Shown: positions 25,601 to 34,825, numbered from the stretch's first letter. The stretch: DNA of 64,000 bases from Sphingorhabdus contaminans (GCF_007280415.1 NZ_VKKU01000001.1:620001-684000), one strand, 5' to 3'. Numbers and translations: made by a program. The notes: a model not told the origin generated them from the letters alone.

Positions 25601-26045
25601 GGACGAAGCATCCCTGGATGCTGCCGCCAAATGGCTGGATATCACGGTGCGCGACAGTGCCATCGACAAGCGGCAGATCCTCGACGCAGTAACGGCGGTG
25701 GTCCGCAACCCGGACTGGTCGGATTTCTTCAAGGCCGGGGCCCGGTCCGAGGTGCCGCTGGCGGCGCTGGTGGGCGAGACGGTCATCACCGGACGGATCG
25801 ACAGGATGATCGTCGAGCCCGGGCGCGTGCGGTTCATCGACTTCAAAACCGGACGCTCCGTCCCCGACGATGCGCAGGGCGTCATCACGCCTTATCTACG
25901 GCAAATGGCACATTATGTCGCCGCGCTGGAGACGATATTTCCGGATTGCGAAGTGGAGGCATCACTGCTTTTCACCCATGGGCCGCGCCTGATCCGCTTG
26001 CCGGACAGCATATTACAGCCTCACAAACCAGCCTCTACCCTTTAA
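22614..26045 (+). CDS. addA: Double-strand break repair helicase-nuclease AddA
   Basis: A 1143-residue UvrD-like helicase fused to a nuclease. Walker A is SASAGTGKTQV (residues about 30-40), followed by ITFTKAGAAEMAERI (motif Ia), HILVDEAQDTNKAQWD (motif II), GDFKQAIYGFQG (motif III) and MTVHGSKGLQAPVV (motif V). Motif VI is RLLYVAITRAEERL. The C-terminal nuclease has GRIDRMIVEPGRVRFIDFKT. ATG 22614 overlaps addB by ATGA. The last third is noticeably richer in G+C than the first genes of the operon. Confidence 0.95.
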   Translation: MSEEKNPKPLYPLIPAQRAAVQPEENVWLSASAGTGKTQVLTARVIRLLLEEKVEPENLLCITFTKAGAAEMAERINQRLAAWVQMEDTALFRDMEAIGAKSGPEYRQRASELFAKVLDAPGGGLQIVTIHSFCQSLLGSFPEEAGLVPGFKPIEGAEQQTLLREALASMVIAAEETHDQGLIRSLQQLSLAMGEEAAEKFLAKCAAVPDVMEGIPDGAGAITWARRVAGVTFDEPLDQWIASALSDDAIDRTALESVAALNKNWGTSTGLKRAATIAEWLESDVTQRGATLEKLHFCWWNKSKDEPQTQTKGQVPQVDEYPELALDLANWTKPLLETLIRADYAERLASALLVGKRLAQYYAHAKHARGVIDFDDMIRRTAALLNSGAMAQWVRFKLDKQIDHILVDEAQDTNKAQWDIVAALASDYFSGFGQNADTIRTIFSVGDFKQAIYGFQGTAPERYEEAGLKFGKDIEGAGGELARLTLSQSFRSTTPVLQFVNALIKEVGHDNFGISDPVPDHYSRMPAEVGMVELLAPVSPKPGDEEGDDDEESWVPNQKRELAERLADYAKELIDQRPWLATQKRFLEPKDIMFLLRSRGDVASLLVAQLHERGVPVAGVDRLRLAQPLVVQDLLAVIRFVLQPGDDLSLACIMVSPIIGWTQEKLLEHGYRGDRKISLWQHLRGQDAIAAELEPLRAMLDAADFVTVYDFLEQILSGPIGARRKFVARLGTEALVPMEEMLNMALLFQQQQGGGLQSFLHWFEKGENIIKREGEGGANEVRVMTVHGSKGLQAPVVILADATSDPHKKPDRTAALVMDEGKNVPLLAIRSAEKSGRLQEIVELQETRELREHRRLLYVAITRAEERLIMGGALSAQNKGVAPADSWFAMMEGAMRALGHDWEEDARWGQVMRHVGKDGIAAAPPATSDQSAKDEPAPLDPPPWLFAPAPQEQRPPRPLVPSRLEDDDYGDAPPSLAMQAAATRGKLLHALFERITDEASLDAAAKWLDITVRDSAIDKRQILDAVTAVVRNPDWSDFFKAGARSEVPLAALVGETVITGRIDRMIVEPGRVRFIDFKTGRSVPDDAQGVITPYLRQMAHYVAALETIFPDCEVEASLLFTHGPRLIRLPDSILQPHKPASTL

Positions 26046-26121
26046 AAGCAATTCTATCGCGCCGCCGCCTTGTCAGCCTACACCGCAACGCATAGATTGC
26101 AGGTCAACAAAGGAGATTATT

Positions 26122-26442
26122 ATGGCTACCAAATCCGTAGGCGACAGCGATTTTAGCGCGCAGGTGCTGCAATCCGAACGGCCCGTTCTCGTCGATTTCT
26201 GGGCAGAATGGTGCGGCCCGTGCAAAATGATCGGCCCCAGCCTCGAAGAAATCAGCGAAGAGCTGAACGGACAGGTCGATATCGTGAAGCTGAACATCGA
26301 CGATCATCCCGACACCCCGGCCAAATATGGCGTGCGCGGAATTCCGACGATGATCCTGTTCAAGGGCGGCGAAGTTGCCGACACCAAAGTTGGCGCGGCA
26401 CCCAAGGCGCAGATCAAAGGCTGGCTTGAAGCCGCACTTTAA
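26122..26442 (+). CDS. trxA: Thioredoxin
   Basis: A 106-residue thioredoxin with active site W30-C31-G32-P33-C34, a buried Asp in LVDFWAEW and the cis-proline in GIPTMILF. It is a general cytosolic disulfide reductant. AAAGGAG stands about 8 bases before the ATG. It follows addA after 76 bases, the conserved addB-addA-trxA order of alphaproteobacteria. Confidence 0.97.
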   Translation: MATKSVGDSDFSAQVLQSERPVLVDFWAEWCGPCKMIGPSLEEISEELNGQVDIVKLNIDDHPDTPAKYGVRGIPTMILFKGGEVADTKVGAAPKAQIKGWLEAAL

Positions 26443-26500
26443 AGCAATTTGCGGCGTCGCGGGGGCTATCCCTTCGATGCCGTCAAATAGGGTTTAGACC

Positions 26501-27724
26501 CTAACTTCGATAATCGGCGTTGATGCTGATATAGCCGTGGGTGAGGTCGCACGTCCACACACTGGCTTTGCCAGTGCCGAGCCCCAGATCAACGCCGATT
26601 TCGATTTCCTGACCCTTCAGATGCGCTGCCACTGGGGTCTCGTCATAACCATCCACCGGCAAACCGTTGCGCGCAACCTGGGTTGAACCAAAACGGATCG
26701 ACAGCAGGTCGCGGTCCGCAGGTTCACCTGCTTTGCCCACCGCCATCACCACACGCCCCCAATTGGCGTCCTCGCCTGCTATGGCTGTTTTGACGAGTGG
26801 CGAATTGGCAATGGCAAGGCCCACGCGCCGGGCGCTTTCGTCACTTGTGGCTCCGCTCACATGGATGGCGATGAACTTCTGCGCGCCTTCACCGTCGCGG
26901 ACAACCAGATGCGCAAGCTGCAGGCACACATCGCGCAGCGCGGCCGCGAACGCATCGGCACCTGCATCGGCGAAGGAACCAAGTGGCGCATTTCCGGCCT
27001 TGCCGGTTGCAAAGGCGAGTACGGTATCGCTGGTCGATGTATCGCTATCGACGGTGATGCAACTAAAACTGTCGCTGTTCGCGGCGGACAGAAGTTGCTG
27101 CAGGAATGGCGCTTCGACCGCGGCATCGGTGAAGATGTAGCCGAGCATGGTGGCCATATCGGGTGCGATCATACCCGACCCTTTGATGATGCCGACAAGA
27201 TTTACTTTAACCCCGTCGACCATCGCGCTGGCGACCGCGCCTTTGGCGAACGTATCTGTTGTTCCAATGGTGTTGGTGGCATCTTCCCACGAACAGGGCG
27301 GGGCCTGGAACACGGCGTCCAGACCGGCTTCGGCCTTGACTTTTGGCAAAGGCACGCCAATGACGCCGGTGGAGGACACAAATACCGCGCTTTTCGCGCA
27401 TCCCAGATGTGCCGCAACCTTGGACGTAATGGCTTCCACCGCCTCCAGCCCGCGCCGTCCTGTAAAGGCATTGCTGTTACCGGCATTGACAATCAGCGCG
27501 CGCGCTTGTCCGCCTTTGATATTCTGGCGGCACAGTTCGACTTCGGATGAACAGCAGATATTCTGCGTTGTGACACCTGCGACCGTTGTCCCTTCATCCA
27601 GTTCGACAAAGGTCAGATCGCACCGCCCCCAATCCTTGTAACCCGCCCGCGCAATCCGCGGCGTTGCCCCCGCAATCGATGGCATTGCGGGAAAGGGCAG
27701 GGCGAGGGGCGATTTTGCTAACAC
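26501..27724 (-). CDS. argJ: Bifunctional glutamate N-acetyltransferase/amino-acid acetyltransferase ArgJ
   Basis: A 407-residue enzyme that moves the acetyl group from N-acetylornithine to glutamate, recycling it in arginine biosynthesis. It self-cleaves before the nucleophile Thr192 in GMIAPDMATMLGY; KGSGMIAPD supplies the oxyanion hole. NAGNSNAFTGRRG is another signature. The first possible start is GTG 27724, since an in-frame stop lies just upstream; it lacks a well-spaced ribosome-binding site. It converges on trxA. Confidence 0.94.
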   Translation of the reverse strand: MLAKSPLALPFPAMPSIAGATPRIARAGYKDWGRCDLTFVELDEGTTVAGVTTQNICCSSEVELCRQNIKGGQARALIVNAGNSNAFTGRRGLEAVEAITSKVAAHLGCAKSAVFVSSTGVIGVPLPKVKAEAGLDAVFQAPPCSWEDATNTIGTTDTFAKGAVASAMVDGVKVNLVGIIKGSGMIAPDMATMLGYIFTDAAVEAPFLQQLLSAANSDSFSCITVDSDTSTSDTVLAFATGKAGNAPLGSFADAGADAFAAALRDVCLQLAHLVVRDGEGAQKFIAIHVSGATSDESARRVGLAIANSPLVKTAIAGEDANWGRVVMAVGKAGEPADRDLLSIRFGSTQVARNGLPVDGYDETPVAAHLKGQEIEIGVDLGLGTGKASVWTCDLTHGYISINADYRS

Positions 27725-27770
27725 TTCCGGAAACTTTCATTAAATAACAGGCATCGAAAGGGAGTATCGA

Positions 27771-28850
27771 ATGTCCATTTACGTTGTTGTGGCGCTAGCA
27801 GCAATTTCCATCGAAACAAATGTGGAAACGACGGCTCCACCCGCTCCGCCGCCACCTGTGGTCACGGTGCGGACAGTTGATGGTCCAACGCCTTTCGCTC
27901 CTCCACCCAAAAAGGGTGTGGAAAGCCCGCCAATTCCTAAAGGCAGTCCAGGCTTTTGGGCAAATACCGGGGACTATCCTACGCTTGCCCTCAAAGAAGA
28001 GCGTGAGGGGATATCCGCATTTCGCGTAACTGTCGGTGTAGACGGACGCGTTACCGCTTGTGAAATCACCGGGTCCAGCGGGCATCGCGATCTGGATGAA
28101 GCAACCTGCGCAAATGTAACGCGGCGCGCGGTCTTCTATCCGGCCCAGGATAAAAAGGGAAAGGTAACAAGCGGTACCTACGCCAACCGCATCCGCTGGC
28201 AGATACCCGTTGTGACAAGCTATGCGACTGGTCCAATGCGGTCCGAAAGCTATCCTTATCCCCCGCAACCGGCAAACCGCGCAGAGATGCAAGTTGCAAC
28301 GGAAGATTATCCCGCCTCTGCTTTGGCATCAGGGGAAGAAGGGACGAGCATATTTAACCTTGATGTTGATGACACCGGAAAAGTGCAGGGGTGCAGCATC
28401 ACCACGTCGAGCGGTTCTTTGGCTTTGGACCAGCAGGCCTGTGTCGTTTCTGCCCGATGGAAATTCCAACCGGCGCGCGACGTCAATGGAAAGCCGACCT
28501 ATGGCCGGACAAAACACAATCTTGTCTGGCGTCTGCCGAAAGGAACACCGCGCGTCACTGCGGGGCCAGTCCGGCCAACATATAACCCCTTTGAAAAATC
28601 GGGCAGCTTTACACTGACGATGGATTTTGATGCGCAAGGCAAAATGGCAAATTGTGCGTTTGAAAAAACAGGCGATTTCATGTCGATGGGGCCGATGGGT
28701 CCGAATTTGATGGCGAATGTGTGCAACGAAGAGAGCGCGCGCGCCATCAAACCTTTCGTCGATGCTGAAGGCAAACCGGAAGCCCGAAGGGTCATTTTCC
28801 GCATGGGCGTAGAACATTCCGAGGCCATACTGCCTGCAAAGGCGAAATAG
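27771..28850 (+). CDS. Protein with tandem TonB C-terminal-like domains
   Basis: A 359-residue protein. A short hydrophobic N-terminus (IYVVVALAAISI) is followed by a proline-rich linker (PAPPPPVV, PFAPPPKKG) and then two similar domains. The repeats are seen in DYPTLALKEEREGISAFRV / DYPASALASGEEGTSIFNL and in VTACEITGSSGHRDLDEATC / VQGCSITTSSGSLALDQQAC. A third, decayed copy is at about 275-350 (GSFTLTMDFDAQGKMANCAF). This is the TonB_C fold used to contact outer-membrane receptors. No ExbB/ExbD is near. It may be a periplasmic protein rather than an energy transducer. Confidence 0.8.
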   Translation: MSIYVVVALAAISIETNVETTAPPAPPPPVVTVRTVDGPTPFAPPPKKGVESPPIPKGSPGFWANTGDYPTLALKEEREGISAFRVTVGVDGRVTACEITGSSGHRDLDEATCANVTRRAVFYPAQDKKGKVTSGTYANRIRWQIPVVTSYATGPMRSESYPYPPQPANRAEMQVATEDYPASALASGEEGTSIFNLDVDDTGKVQGCSITTSSGSLALDQQACVVSARWKFQPARDVNGKPTYGRTKHNLVWRLPKGTPRVTAGPVRPTYNPFEKSGSFTLTMDFDAQGKMANCAFEKTGDFMSMGPMGPNLMANVCNEESARAIKPFVDAEGKPEARRVIFRMGVEHSEAILPAKAK

Positions 28851-28922
28851 CATTTCCGCCTTCGGGATAGACTTTGTTGCGAGGCGTCCCTATATGCGCC
28901 AGAGCACGAAACAGGGCCCACC

Positions 28923-29204
28923 ATGCGTTTGCTGATTTATCTTTTGGCGATGTTGACCGGATTTTCCGCGGCGGAAGCTGCGCGTCCGGTGACGGCTACG
29001 CCTGCGACGCTTGGTTCCGCAGTGTCTTCGGCGGCGATTGTCGCGGCCACGGTTTCGCTTTCGGAACATCATGAAGCAATTTTGCCGTTGCAAACTTATG
29101 ATACCCGTGCCCGGCGTGAACGGACTATCAATTATCCGGCATTTGATCGCGAAATCTCTGCCTTTGCGACACCTGTCCAGACGCACGACGTCTCTCGGCA
29201 ATAG
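28923..29204 (+). CDS. Small exported protein directly upstream of secA
   Basis: A 93-residue protein with a signal peptide (MRLLIYLLAMLTGFSAAEA, cleavage about residue 19-20) and no other membrane segment. An AGGG site precedes the ATG by 6 bases. The C-terminus reads FATPVQTHDVSRQ. Its place, 99 bases before secA on the same strand, is that of secM in enterobacteria. F-x-TPV also occurs at the start of the SecM arrest motif, but the essential RAGP end is missing. I recognise no family; a secretion-monitor role is only a hypothesis. Confidence 0.6.
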   Translation: MRLLIYLLAMLTGFSAAEAARPVTATPATLGSAVSSAAIVAATVSLSEHHEAILPLQTYDTRARRERTINYPAFDREISAFATPVQTHDVSRQ

Positions 29205-29214
29205 ATTGCCGCCT

Positions 29215-29271
29215 GCGCGAAATTAATCGCGCCCGATCTGATCAATTTAATCGTTGCAGGGGACTGCGACG
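29215..29271 (+). promoter_or_regulatory. Two hairpins in the secA leader
   Basis: GCGCGA/TCGCGC (29215-29220 with 29227-29232, 6-base loop) and CGTTGCA/TGCGACG (29252-29258 with 29265-29271, one G-U pair). They lie between the small exported-protein gene and secA. Neither covers the secA ribosome-binding AAAGGAAA at about 29290, so attenuation or mRNA processing is as likely as translational masking. Confidence 0.4.
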
Positions 29272-29303
29272 CTTTCACTCATAAAAATCAAAAGGAAACA
29301 CCC

Positions 29304-32033
29304 ATGTTTGGTGGAATAGCCAAGGCTTTATTCGGATCGTCGAACGACCGTTATGTCAAATCGGTCATGAAGATCGTACAAAAAATCAATGCGTTGGAGC
29401 CGGAAATTTCGGCAATGACGGACGAGCGTCTGGCGCAGCAAACGCAGTTGTTCCGCGACCGCCTGACGGCGGGCGAAACGCTGGACGATATCCTGCCCGA
29501 AGCATTTGCAACGGTTCGCGAAGCATCCAAGCGCGTTATGGGGATGCGGCATTTTGACGTCCAGATGGTCGGCGGCATCGTTCTCCACCGCGGTGAAATT
29601 GCCGAAATGCGTACAGGTGAAGGTAAAACCCTGACCGAAACGCTGGCCTGTTATCTGAACGCCCTGGAAGGCAAGGGCGTGCATGTTGTGACCGTCAACG
29701 ACTATCTGGCCCGCCGCGATGCCGAATGGATGGGCCGGATATACGGTTTTCTGGGTCTGACGACCGGCGTCGTGGTTCCCAATGTGTCCGAGCATGAGCG
29801 GCGCGCCGCCTATAATTGCGACATTACCTATGCGACGAACAACGAACTCGGTTTCGATTATCTGCGCGATAACATGAAATATGAACGGTCGCAGATGGTG
29901 CAGCGCCCCTTCAATTTCGCCATCGTCGATGAAGTCGACTCCATTCTGGTGGACGAGGCACGGACACCGCTGATCATTTCCGGTCCGACCGACGACAAAT
30001 CCGAACTTTATATGCAGGTCCATTCGGTGGTGCTGCAACTGGACGACGGTGATTATGAAAAGGACGAGAAAAGCCGCAACGTCACACTGACGGAAGACGG
30101 AACGGAAAAGGCCGAACGTTTATTGGAGGCCGCCGGACTGCTGACAGGTTCCAACCTGTATGATTATGAAAACACGCTGGTTGTCCATCATCTGGATCAG
30201 GCATTGAAAGCCAATGTCATGTTCAAGCGTGACATTGATTATATCGTCAAGGACGGCAAGGTTATCATCATCGATGAATTTACCGGCCGTATGATGGATG
30301 GTCGTCGCTGGTCAAATGGCCTGCACCAGGCGGTTGAAGCCAAGGAAGGCGTGCAGATCGAGCCGGAAAACCAGACGCTGGCGACGATTACGTTCCAGAA
30401 TTATTTCCGCATGTATCCGAAACTGGCCGGCATGACCGGAACCGCCGCGACCGAGGCGGGCGAGTTTTTCGAGATTTACAAGCTGAACGTCGTGGAAATT
30501 CCCACAAACCTGCCGGTGCAGCGCGTTGATGAGGATGACCAGTTCTACAAGAATACGCAGGACAAATTCGGGGCGATTGCCAAGACCATCAAGGAAGCCA
30601 ATGACCGTGGCCAGCCGGTGCTGGTCGGTACCGTGTCGATTGAAAAATCCGAATTGCTCTCCGAATTCCTCGAAAAGGAAGGCGTCAAACATAATGTGCT
30701 GAACGCCCGTTTCCACGAAAGCGAGGCGCATATCGTGGCGCAGGCCGGGCGTCTGGGCAGCGTGACTATTGCTACAAACATGGCCGGGCGCGGTACCGAC
30801 ATCCAGCTGGGCGGCAATTTCGAATTCCGTCTGGAAGATGAAATTGGCGACATGCCCGAAGGGCCGGAACGCGATGCCGCGATTGCCGCGTTGAAGGAAG
30901 AAATTGCCGCCGAAAAGGCCAAAGTAATTGAAGCCGGCGGTTTGTTTGTTCTTGCAACCGAACGTCATGAAAGCCGACGGATCGATAACCAGTTGCGCGG
31001 CCGTTCCGGTCGTCAGGGTGACCCTGGCCTGTCGCGTTTCTATCTGTCGCTGGACGACGATCTTTTGCGCATTTTCGGATCGGAAACACTGTTTTCGCGC
31101 ATGATGAATTCCAGTCTGGAAGACGGCGAAGCCATTGGCGGCAAATGGCTGTCAAAGGCGATCGAAACCGCGCAGAAAAAGGTCGAGGCGCGCAACTATG
31201 ATATCCGCAAACAGTTGGTTGAATATGACAACGTCATGAATGACCAGCGCAAGGTGATCTATGACCAGCGCAGCGACATCATGGATGCCGAGGCCGTCGA
31301 CGACATTATCGAGGATATGCGCAACGATACTGTCAACATGCTTGTCGGCGACCATTGCCCGGTCGGTACCTATCCCGAGCAGTGGGACATTGACGGCCTG
31401 AAACAGAAATGTGCCGAGGTATTGGGGCTGGCCCCCGATATCGACAGCTGGTTGCAGGAAGAAGCAATCGAGCCTGAAATCATTGAATCGCGACTGGCCG
31501 ATATGGCGACAGCGAAATTTGCCGCCAAGGGCAGTGATCTGGACGAAACCGTCTGGCGCCAGGTCGAAAAGAGCATTTTGCTGCAAACGCTCGACCATCA
31601 TTGGAAAGAGCATCTGTCGACGCTCGATGCATTGCGCCAGGTTATCTATCTGCGTGCCTATGCGCAGAAGAACCCGATCAACGAATATAAGCAGGAGGCA
31701 TTCGGTCTTTTCGAACGCATGCTGGCCGCCATTCGTGAAGGGGTGACCAAGACCATCGCCACCAATGAATTCCGTGCCGAACAGGAGATGACGCCGCCCG
31801 AATTGCCGGAACTTCCGGACTTTCTGACGACGCATATCGATCCCTTTACCGGTGATGACGACAGCGATGATGTTGATGGCGGTTCGCTGGGTCTGGTAAC
31901 CACACGCGCCGTCCGCCAGACACCGGCACCGCAAGGCGAAAATCCTTTCGCGGGCAATCCCAATATCCGCCGCAATGACCCATGCCCCTGTGGTTCCGGG
32001 GAAAAATACAAGCATTGCCATGGCGCCTATTGA
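29304..32033 (+). CDS. secA: Preprotein translocase ATPase SecA
   Basis: A 909-residue motor that pushes unfolded preproteins through SecYEG. Landmarks are Walker [25 protein letters not shown], the DEAD-box [32 protein letters not shown] (motif V), [20 protein letters not shown], and the C-terminal zinc finger [16 protein letters not shown] that binds SecB and ribosomes. Full family length; AAAGGAAA precedes the ATG. Confidence 0.98.
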   Translation: MFGGIAKALFGSSNDRYVKSVMKIVQKINALEPEISAMTDERLAQQTQLFRDRLTAGETLDDILPEAFATVREASKRVMGMRHFDVQMVGGIVLHRGEIAEMRTGEGKTLTETLACYLNALEGKGVHVVTVNDYLARRDAEWMGRIYGFLGLTTGVVVPNVSEHERRAAYNCDITYATNNELGFDYLRDNMKYERSQMVQRPFNFAIVDEVDSILVDEARTPLIISGPTDDKSELYMQVHSVVLQLDDGDYEKDEKSRNVTLTEDGTEKAERLLEAAGLLTGSNLYDYENTLVVHHLDQALKANVMFKRDIDYIVKDGKVIIIDEFTGRMMDGRRWSNGLHQAVEAKEGVQIEPENQTLATITFQNYFRMYPKLAGMTGTAATEAGEFFEIYKLNVVEIPTNLPVQRVDEDDQFYKNTQDKFGAIAKTIKEANDRGQPVLVGTVSIEKSELLSEFLEKEGVKHNVLNARFHESEAHIVAQAGRLGSVTIATNMAGRGTDIQLGGNFEFRLEDEIGDMPEGPERDAAIAALKEEIAAEKAKVIEAGGLFVLATERHESRRIDNQLRGRSGRQGDPGLSRFYLSLDDDLLRIFGSETLFSRMMNSSLEDGEAIGGKWLSKAIETAQKKVEARNYDIRKQLVEYDNVMNDQRKVIYDQRSDIMDAEAVDDIIEDMRNDTVNMLVGDHCPVGTYPEQWDIDGLKQKCAEVLGLAPDIDSWLQEEAIEPEIIESRLADMATAKFAAKGSDLDETVWRQVEKSILLQTLDHHWKEHLSTLDALRQVIYLRAYAQKNPINEYKQEAFGLFERMLAAIREGVTKTIATNEFRAEQEMTPPELPELPDFLTTHIDPFTGDDDSDDVDGGSLGLVTTRAVRQTPAPQGENPFAGNPNIRRNDPCPCGSGEKYKHCHGAY

Positions 32034-32065
32034 GGCATGATGGGGCATTCCGCCTGATCATCCCG

Positions 32066-32090
32066 CATTCCGGCAGGCCGGAATGAAAAA
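32066..32090 (+). terminator. Hairpin after secA, possible terminator
   Basis: CATTCCGG/CCGGAATG with a 4-base CAGG loop, followed by five As. The minus-strand reading therefore has no T-run downstream, while the plus strand has no T-run either; it may be a terminator or a small dispersed palindrome. It starts 33 bases after the secA stop. Confidence 0.5.
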
Positions 32091-32100
32091 GCATTGTTGC

Positions 32101-32131
32101 AGGACATCCTGAAAATGGTTCAGGATGTCCT
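32101..32131. repeat. Perfect 12-base-pair inverted repeat between secA and a permease gene
   Basis: AGGACATCCTGA (32101-32112) pairs exactly with TCAGGATGTCCT (32120-32131) around a 7-base loop. It stands 24 bases before the start at 32155. It may end the secA transcript or lie in the leader of the permease gene. Confidence 0.6.
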
Positions 32132-32154
32132 TGCCGATTTGGGGGAGGGCAGGG

Positions 32155-32901
32155 ATGTTTTGGCTAACCGGATTATTCGCCATCGTTGCGCTGGTTTACG
32201 CATCGGTGGGTTTTGGTGGCGGTTCGACCTACACGGCTCTGCTTGGCCTTTGGGGCGTTGAATATTCCCTGATTCCTATCATCGCCTTGCTGTGCAATAT
32301 CATCGTGGTCACAGGGGGCAGCGCGCGCTTTGTGCGGGCGGGGCTGGTGAAATGGCCGCAGGTGATGCCCTTGTTGCTGGTTTCGGCGCCCTTGGCTTTT
32401 ATCGGCGGTCTCGTGCCGCTGAAGCAGTGGTTGTTCCTGTTGATCTTGGGCGGCGCGTTACTCGTGTCGGCGCTGGCGCTGCTGGTGCAGCCCGAAAAGA
32501 TGGCACCGCGGCGAATTTCCAAGCGGATGCTGCTGGTGCTGGCCGGCGGCGTGGGATTGCTGGCCGGGCTGTCGGGAATTGGCGGGGGGATCTTCATGGC
32601 GCCCGTGCTGCATCTGATCCGTTGGTCCAATGCGCGGCGGATTGCTGCTTTTGCCTCTCTATACATTCTAATCAACTCGGTCACCGGCCTCGCCGGGCAG
32701 TTGATCAAGGCGGGGCCGCAATCGCTGGCGGAACCGGCGGGCCATTATTGGCCGTTGCTGATCGCTGTTTTTGTGGGTGGCCAGATTGGCAGCATGCTGG
32801 GGATGAAGATACTCACACCGCGTCTGCTCAAGACATTGACCGCGCTTCTGGTGGGCTATGCCGCGCTGCGCCTGCTGTGGCAGGGCTGGAGCCTGATGTA
32901 G
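32155..32901 (+). CDS. TSUP-family (TauE/SafE) membrane permease
   Basis: A 248-residue inner-membrane protein with about eight hydrophobic segments. The two-repeat TSUP pattern is seen in VGFGGGSTYTALLGLWG near the N-terminus and GLSGIGGGIFMAPVLHL in the second half. Members export or import sulfite, sulfoacetate or related anions; the substrate here is unknown. ATG 32155 has GGGAGGGCAGGG just before it. Confidence 0.85.
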   Translation: MFWLTGLFAIVALVYASVGFGGGSTYTALLGLWGVEYSLIPIIALLCNIIVVTGGSARFVRAGLVKWPQVMPLLLVSAPLAFIGGLVPLKQWLFLLILGGALLVSALALLVQPEKMAPRRISKRMLLVLAGGVGLLAGLSGIGGGIFMAPVLHLIRWSNARRIAAFASLYILINSVTGLAGQLIKAGPQSLAEPAGHYWPLLIAVFVGGQIGSMLGMKILTPRLLKTLTALLVGYAALRLLWQGWSLM

Positions 32902-32908
32902 GTGAAAA

Positions 32909-32983
32909 TGGCTCCCCGGGAGGGATTCGAACCCCCGACCAATTGATTAACAGTCAACTGCTCTACCACTGAGCTACCAGGGA
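32909..32983 (-). tRNA. tRNA-Asn (anticodon GTT)
   Basis: Reading the minus strand, a 7-base-pair acceptor stem (TCCCTGG/CCGGGGA), D stem GCTC/GAGC, anticodon stem GTTGA/TCAAT with loop CTGTTAA, and T arm GGGGG-TTCGAAT-CCCTC fold into a complete cloverleaf. Anticodon is GTT, discriminator base is G, and CCA is encoded. It starts 8 bases past the permease stop, on the opposite strand. Confidence 0.97.
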
Positions 32984-33056
32984 GCAGCCCGATTGCTCGG
33001 GCAGAGGCGCGCCTATAGCAGCGCTTTTTAAACTTTGGCAAGCACCCTTTGCCAAT

Positions 33057-33833
33057 TCAGACAATAAATTGTTCCATCGCAATCCGGTCGTCCAGGGCAT
33101 GCTCCGGATCGAACAAAAGCGTTAGTGCGCGGTTGCGGTCGAGGGCTACCTCGACATGCGAAATGTCGCGGATTTCCCGCTGGTCCGCGACGGCGCTGAC
33201 GGGGCGCTTGCCCGCTTCCAATATCTTCAGCTTGATCACATAACGGTCCGGCAGGATCGCCCCTTTCCACCGGCGGGGACGGAACGGGCTGATGGGCGTG
33301 AGCGCGAGCAGCGACGAATCAAGGGGCAGGATGGGGCCATTGGCCGACAGGTTGTAGGCCGTTGATCCGGCGGGTGTGGACACCAATATCCCGTCGCAAA
33401 TCAGCTCGGGAATCACGGCCCGGCCGTTCACCGAAATCTCCAGCTTCGCCGCCTGCCGTGTTTCACGCAGCAGGGACACCTCGTTGATGGCGGGCAGGGT
33501 AAAGCTTTGGCCGCCCACCGTCGTGATGGTCGCGACCAGCGGCCGGACCTGAAACGCCTTTGCCCGGGCCAGCCGGCTCAACAATTCGCCGGGCTGCCAT
33601 CCGTTCATCAGAAATCCGATGGTCCCGCGGTTCATGCCATAGGCCGGAATATCGCGGCGATCCTCGTGCAGCCGGTGCAGAACCTGCAGCATATGGCCAT
33701 CGCCGCCCAGCACGATCACCGCCTCGGCATCGTCGAGCGGTACAAAGTCGATCTGCTCGCGCAAAATGGCCTCCGCCTCCCGCGCGGTGGGTGTGGCGGA
33801 TGCGAGCACGGCGAGGCGCGTATATTCCGTCAT
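33057..33833 (-). CDS. nadK: NAD kinase
   Basis: A 258-residue enzyme that phosphorylates NAD to NADP. The family motif GGDGHMLQVLH is at about residues 43-53, followed by GMNRGTIGFLMN, the NE in PAINEVSLLRET, and DGILVSTPAGSTAYNLSANGP. Length is at the short end of the family but usual for alphaproteobacteria. The ATG overlaps the moaA stop by four bases, so the genes are coupled. Confidence 0.95.
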   Translation of the reverse strand: MTEYTRLAVLASATPTAREAEAILREQIDFVPLDDAEAVIVLGGDGHMLQVLHRLHEDRRDIPAYGMNRGTIGFLMNGWQPGELLSRLARAKAFQVRPLVATITTVGGQSFTLPAINEVSLLRETRQAAKLEISVNGRAVIPELICDGILVSTPAGSTAYNLSANGPILPLDSSLLALTPISPFRPRRWKGAILPDRYVIKLKILEAGKRPVSAVADQREIRDISHVEVALDRNRALTLLFDPEHALDDRIAMEQFIV

Positions 33834-34825
33834 CCGCCGGTCGCATTCATATGGCGGGCCAGACGCAGATCGGGTTCGGCCAGTTGCCGTTCGAAATCAT
33901 GCCGTGCCGGTTTCAGACGCAGCGCCTTTTGCAGCAATGTATCGACCGCGGCCATGCCATCCTCCCGGATTGCCTTGCGGAAATCGACGTGCATGGACGA
34001 GCCCAAGCACATATAAATCTTACCATCGGTGGTCAGCCGCAGGCGGTTGCAATCGTCACAGAAATTGTGGCTGAGCGGCGTAATCAACCCCAGCCGCAGG
34101 CCCAAGGGCGCAACATTCCAGTAGCGCGCGGGGCCGGAACTGCGGTGCGCAAGCGGCGACAACGTATAGCGTTCACGCAAGGGCGCGATGAAATCGTCCA
34201 TGGCGATATAGCGATCCTGCCGGTCTGCAACACCTTCGCCCAACGGCATGGTTTCAATGAGCGACAGGTCATAGCCCTTCGCGGCGCAGAATTCGGCCAT
34301 GCGGAGCAGCTCGGCTTCGTTTTCTTGCCTTAACGCCACCATATTGATTTTGATGCGTATCCCGTGCGCCACCGCCGCCTCGATTCCCGCCAGAACCTGC
34401 GCGAGATCGCCGCCACGGGTGATGGTGCGGAATGTTTCGGGATCAAGGCTGTCGAGACTGACATTGATCCGGCGGAAATGCGCTGCGGCCAATATGGGTG
34501 CGAATTGGGCAAGCCGGCTGCCATTTGTGGTCAGCGTCAATTCGTCGAGGCGGCCCGCCGCGACATGGCCGCCAAGCTCTTTCAACAGCACTTCAATATC
34601 CCGCCGGACGAGCGGTTCGCCGCCTGTCAGGCGGATTTTGCGGATGCCGTGGGCGATAAAGCGGTTCGCCAAAAGCGCGATTTCGCTATAATCCAGAAGA
34701 TCATTATGCGGCAGGAAGGTCTGTTTTTCCGGCATGCAATAATGGCACCGGAAATTGCACCGGTCGGTCACCGAGATACGGAGATAGTCGATTTGCCGCC
34801 CTTGACCGTCAATCATGCCGGTCAT
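33830..34825 (-). CDS. moaA: GTP 3',8-cyclase MoaA
   Basis: A 331-residue radical-SAM enzyme that starts molybdenum cofactor synthesis from GTP. The SAM-cluster cysteines are Cys23, Cys27 and Cys30 in DRCNFRCHYC. KIRLTGGEPLVRRDIEVLL follows, and the C-terminal cluster lies around FCDDCNRLRLTTDGKIYMC. No other moa/moe gene is in the window. It is coupled to nadK and divergent from the EAL gene, with 82 bases between. Confidence 0.95.
   Translation of the reverse strand: MTGMIDGQGRQIDYLRISVTDRCNFRCHYCMPEKQTFLPHNDLLDYSEIALLANRFIAHGIRKIRLTGGEPLVRRDIEVLLKELGGHVAAGRLDELTLTTNGSRLAQFAPILAAAHFRRINVSLDSLDPETFRTITRGGDLAQVLAGIEAAVAHGIRIKINMVALRQENEAELLRMAEFCAAKGYDLSLIETMPLGEGVADRQDRYIAMDDFIAPLRERYTLSPLAHRSSGPARYWNVAPLGLRLGLITPLSHNFCDDCNRLRLTTDGKIYMCLGSSMHVDFRKAIREDGMAAVDTLLQKALRLKPARHDFERQLAEPDLRLARHMNATGG

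Noticed and set aside
28923..29204. True SecM orthologue
   Set aside because: The protein is much shorter and lacks the Gly-Ile-Arg-Ala-Gly-Pro arrest end, so homology cannot be claimed.
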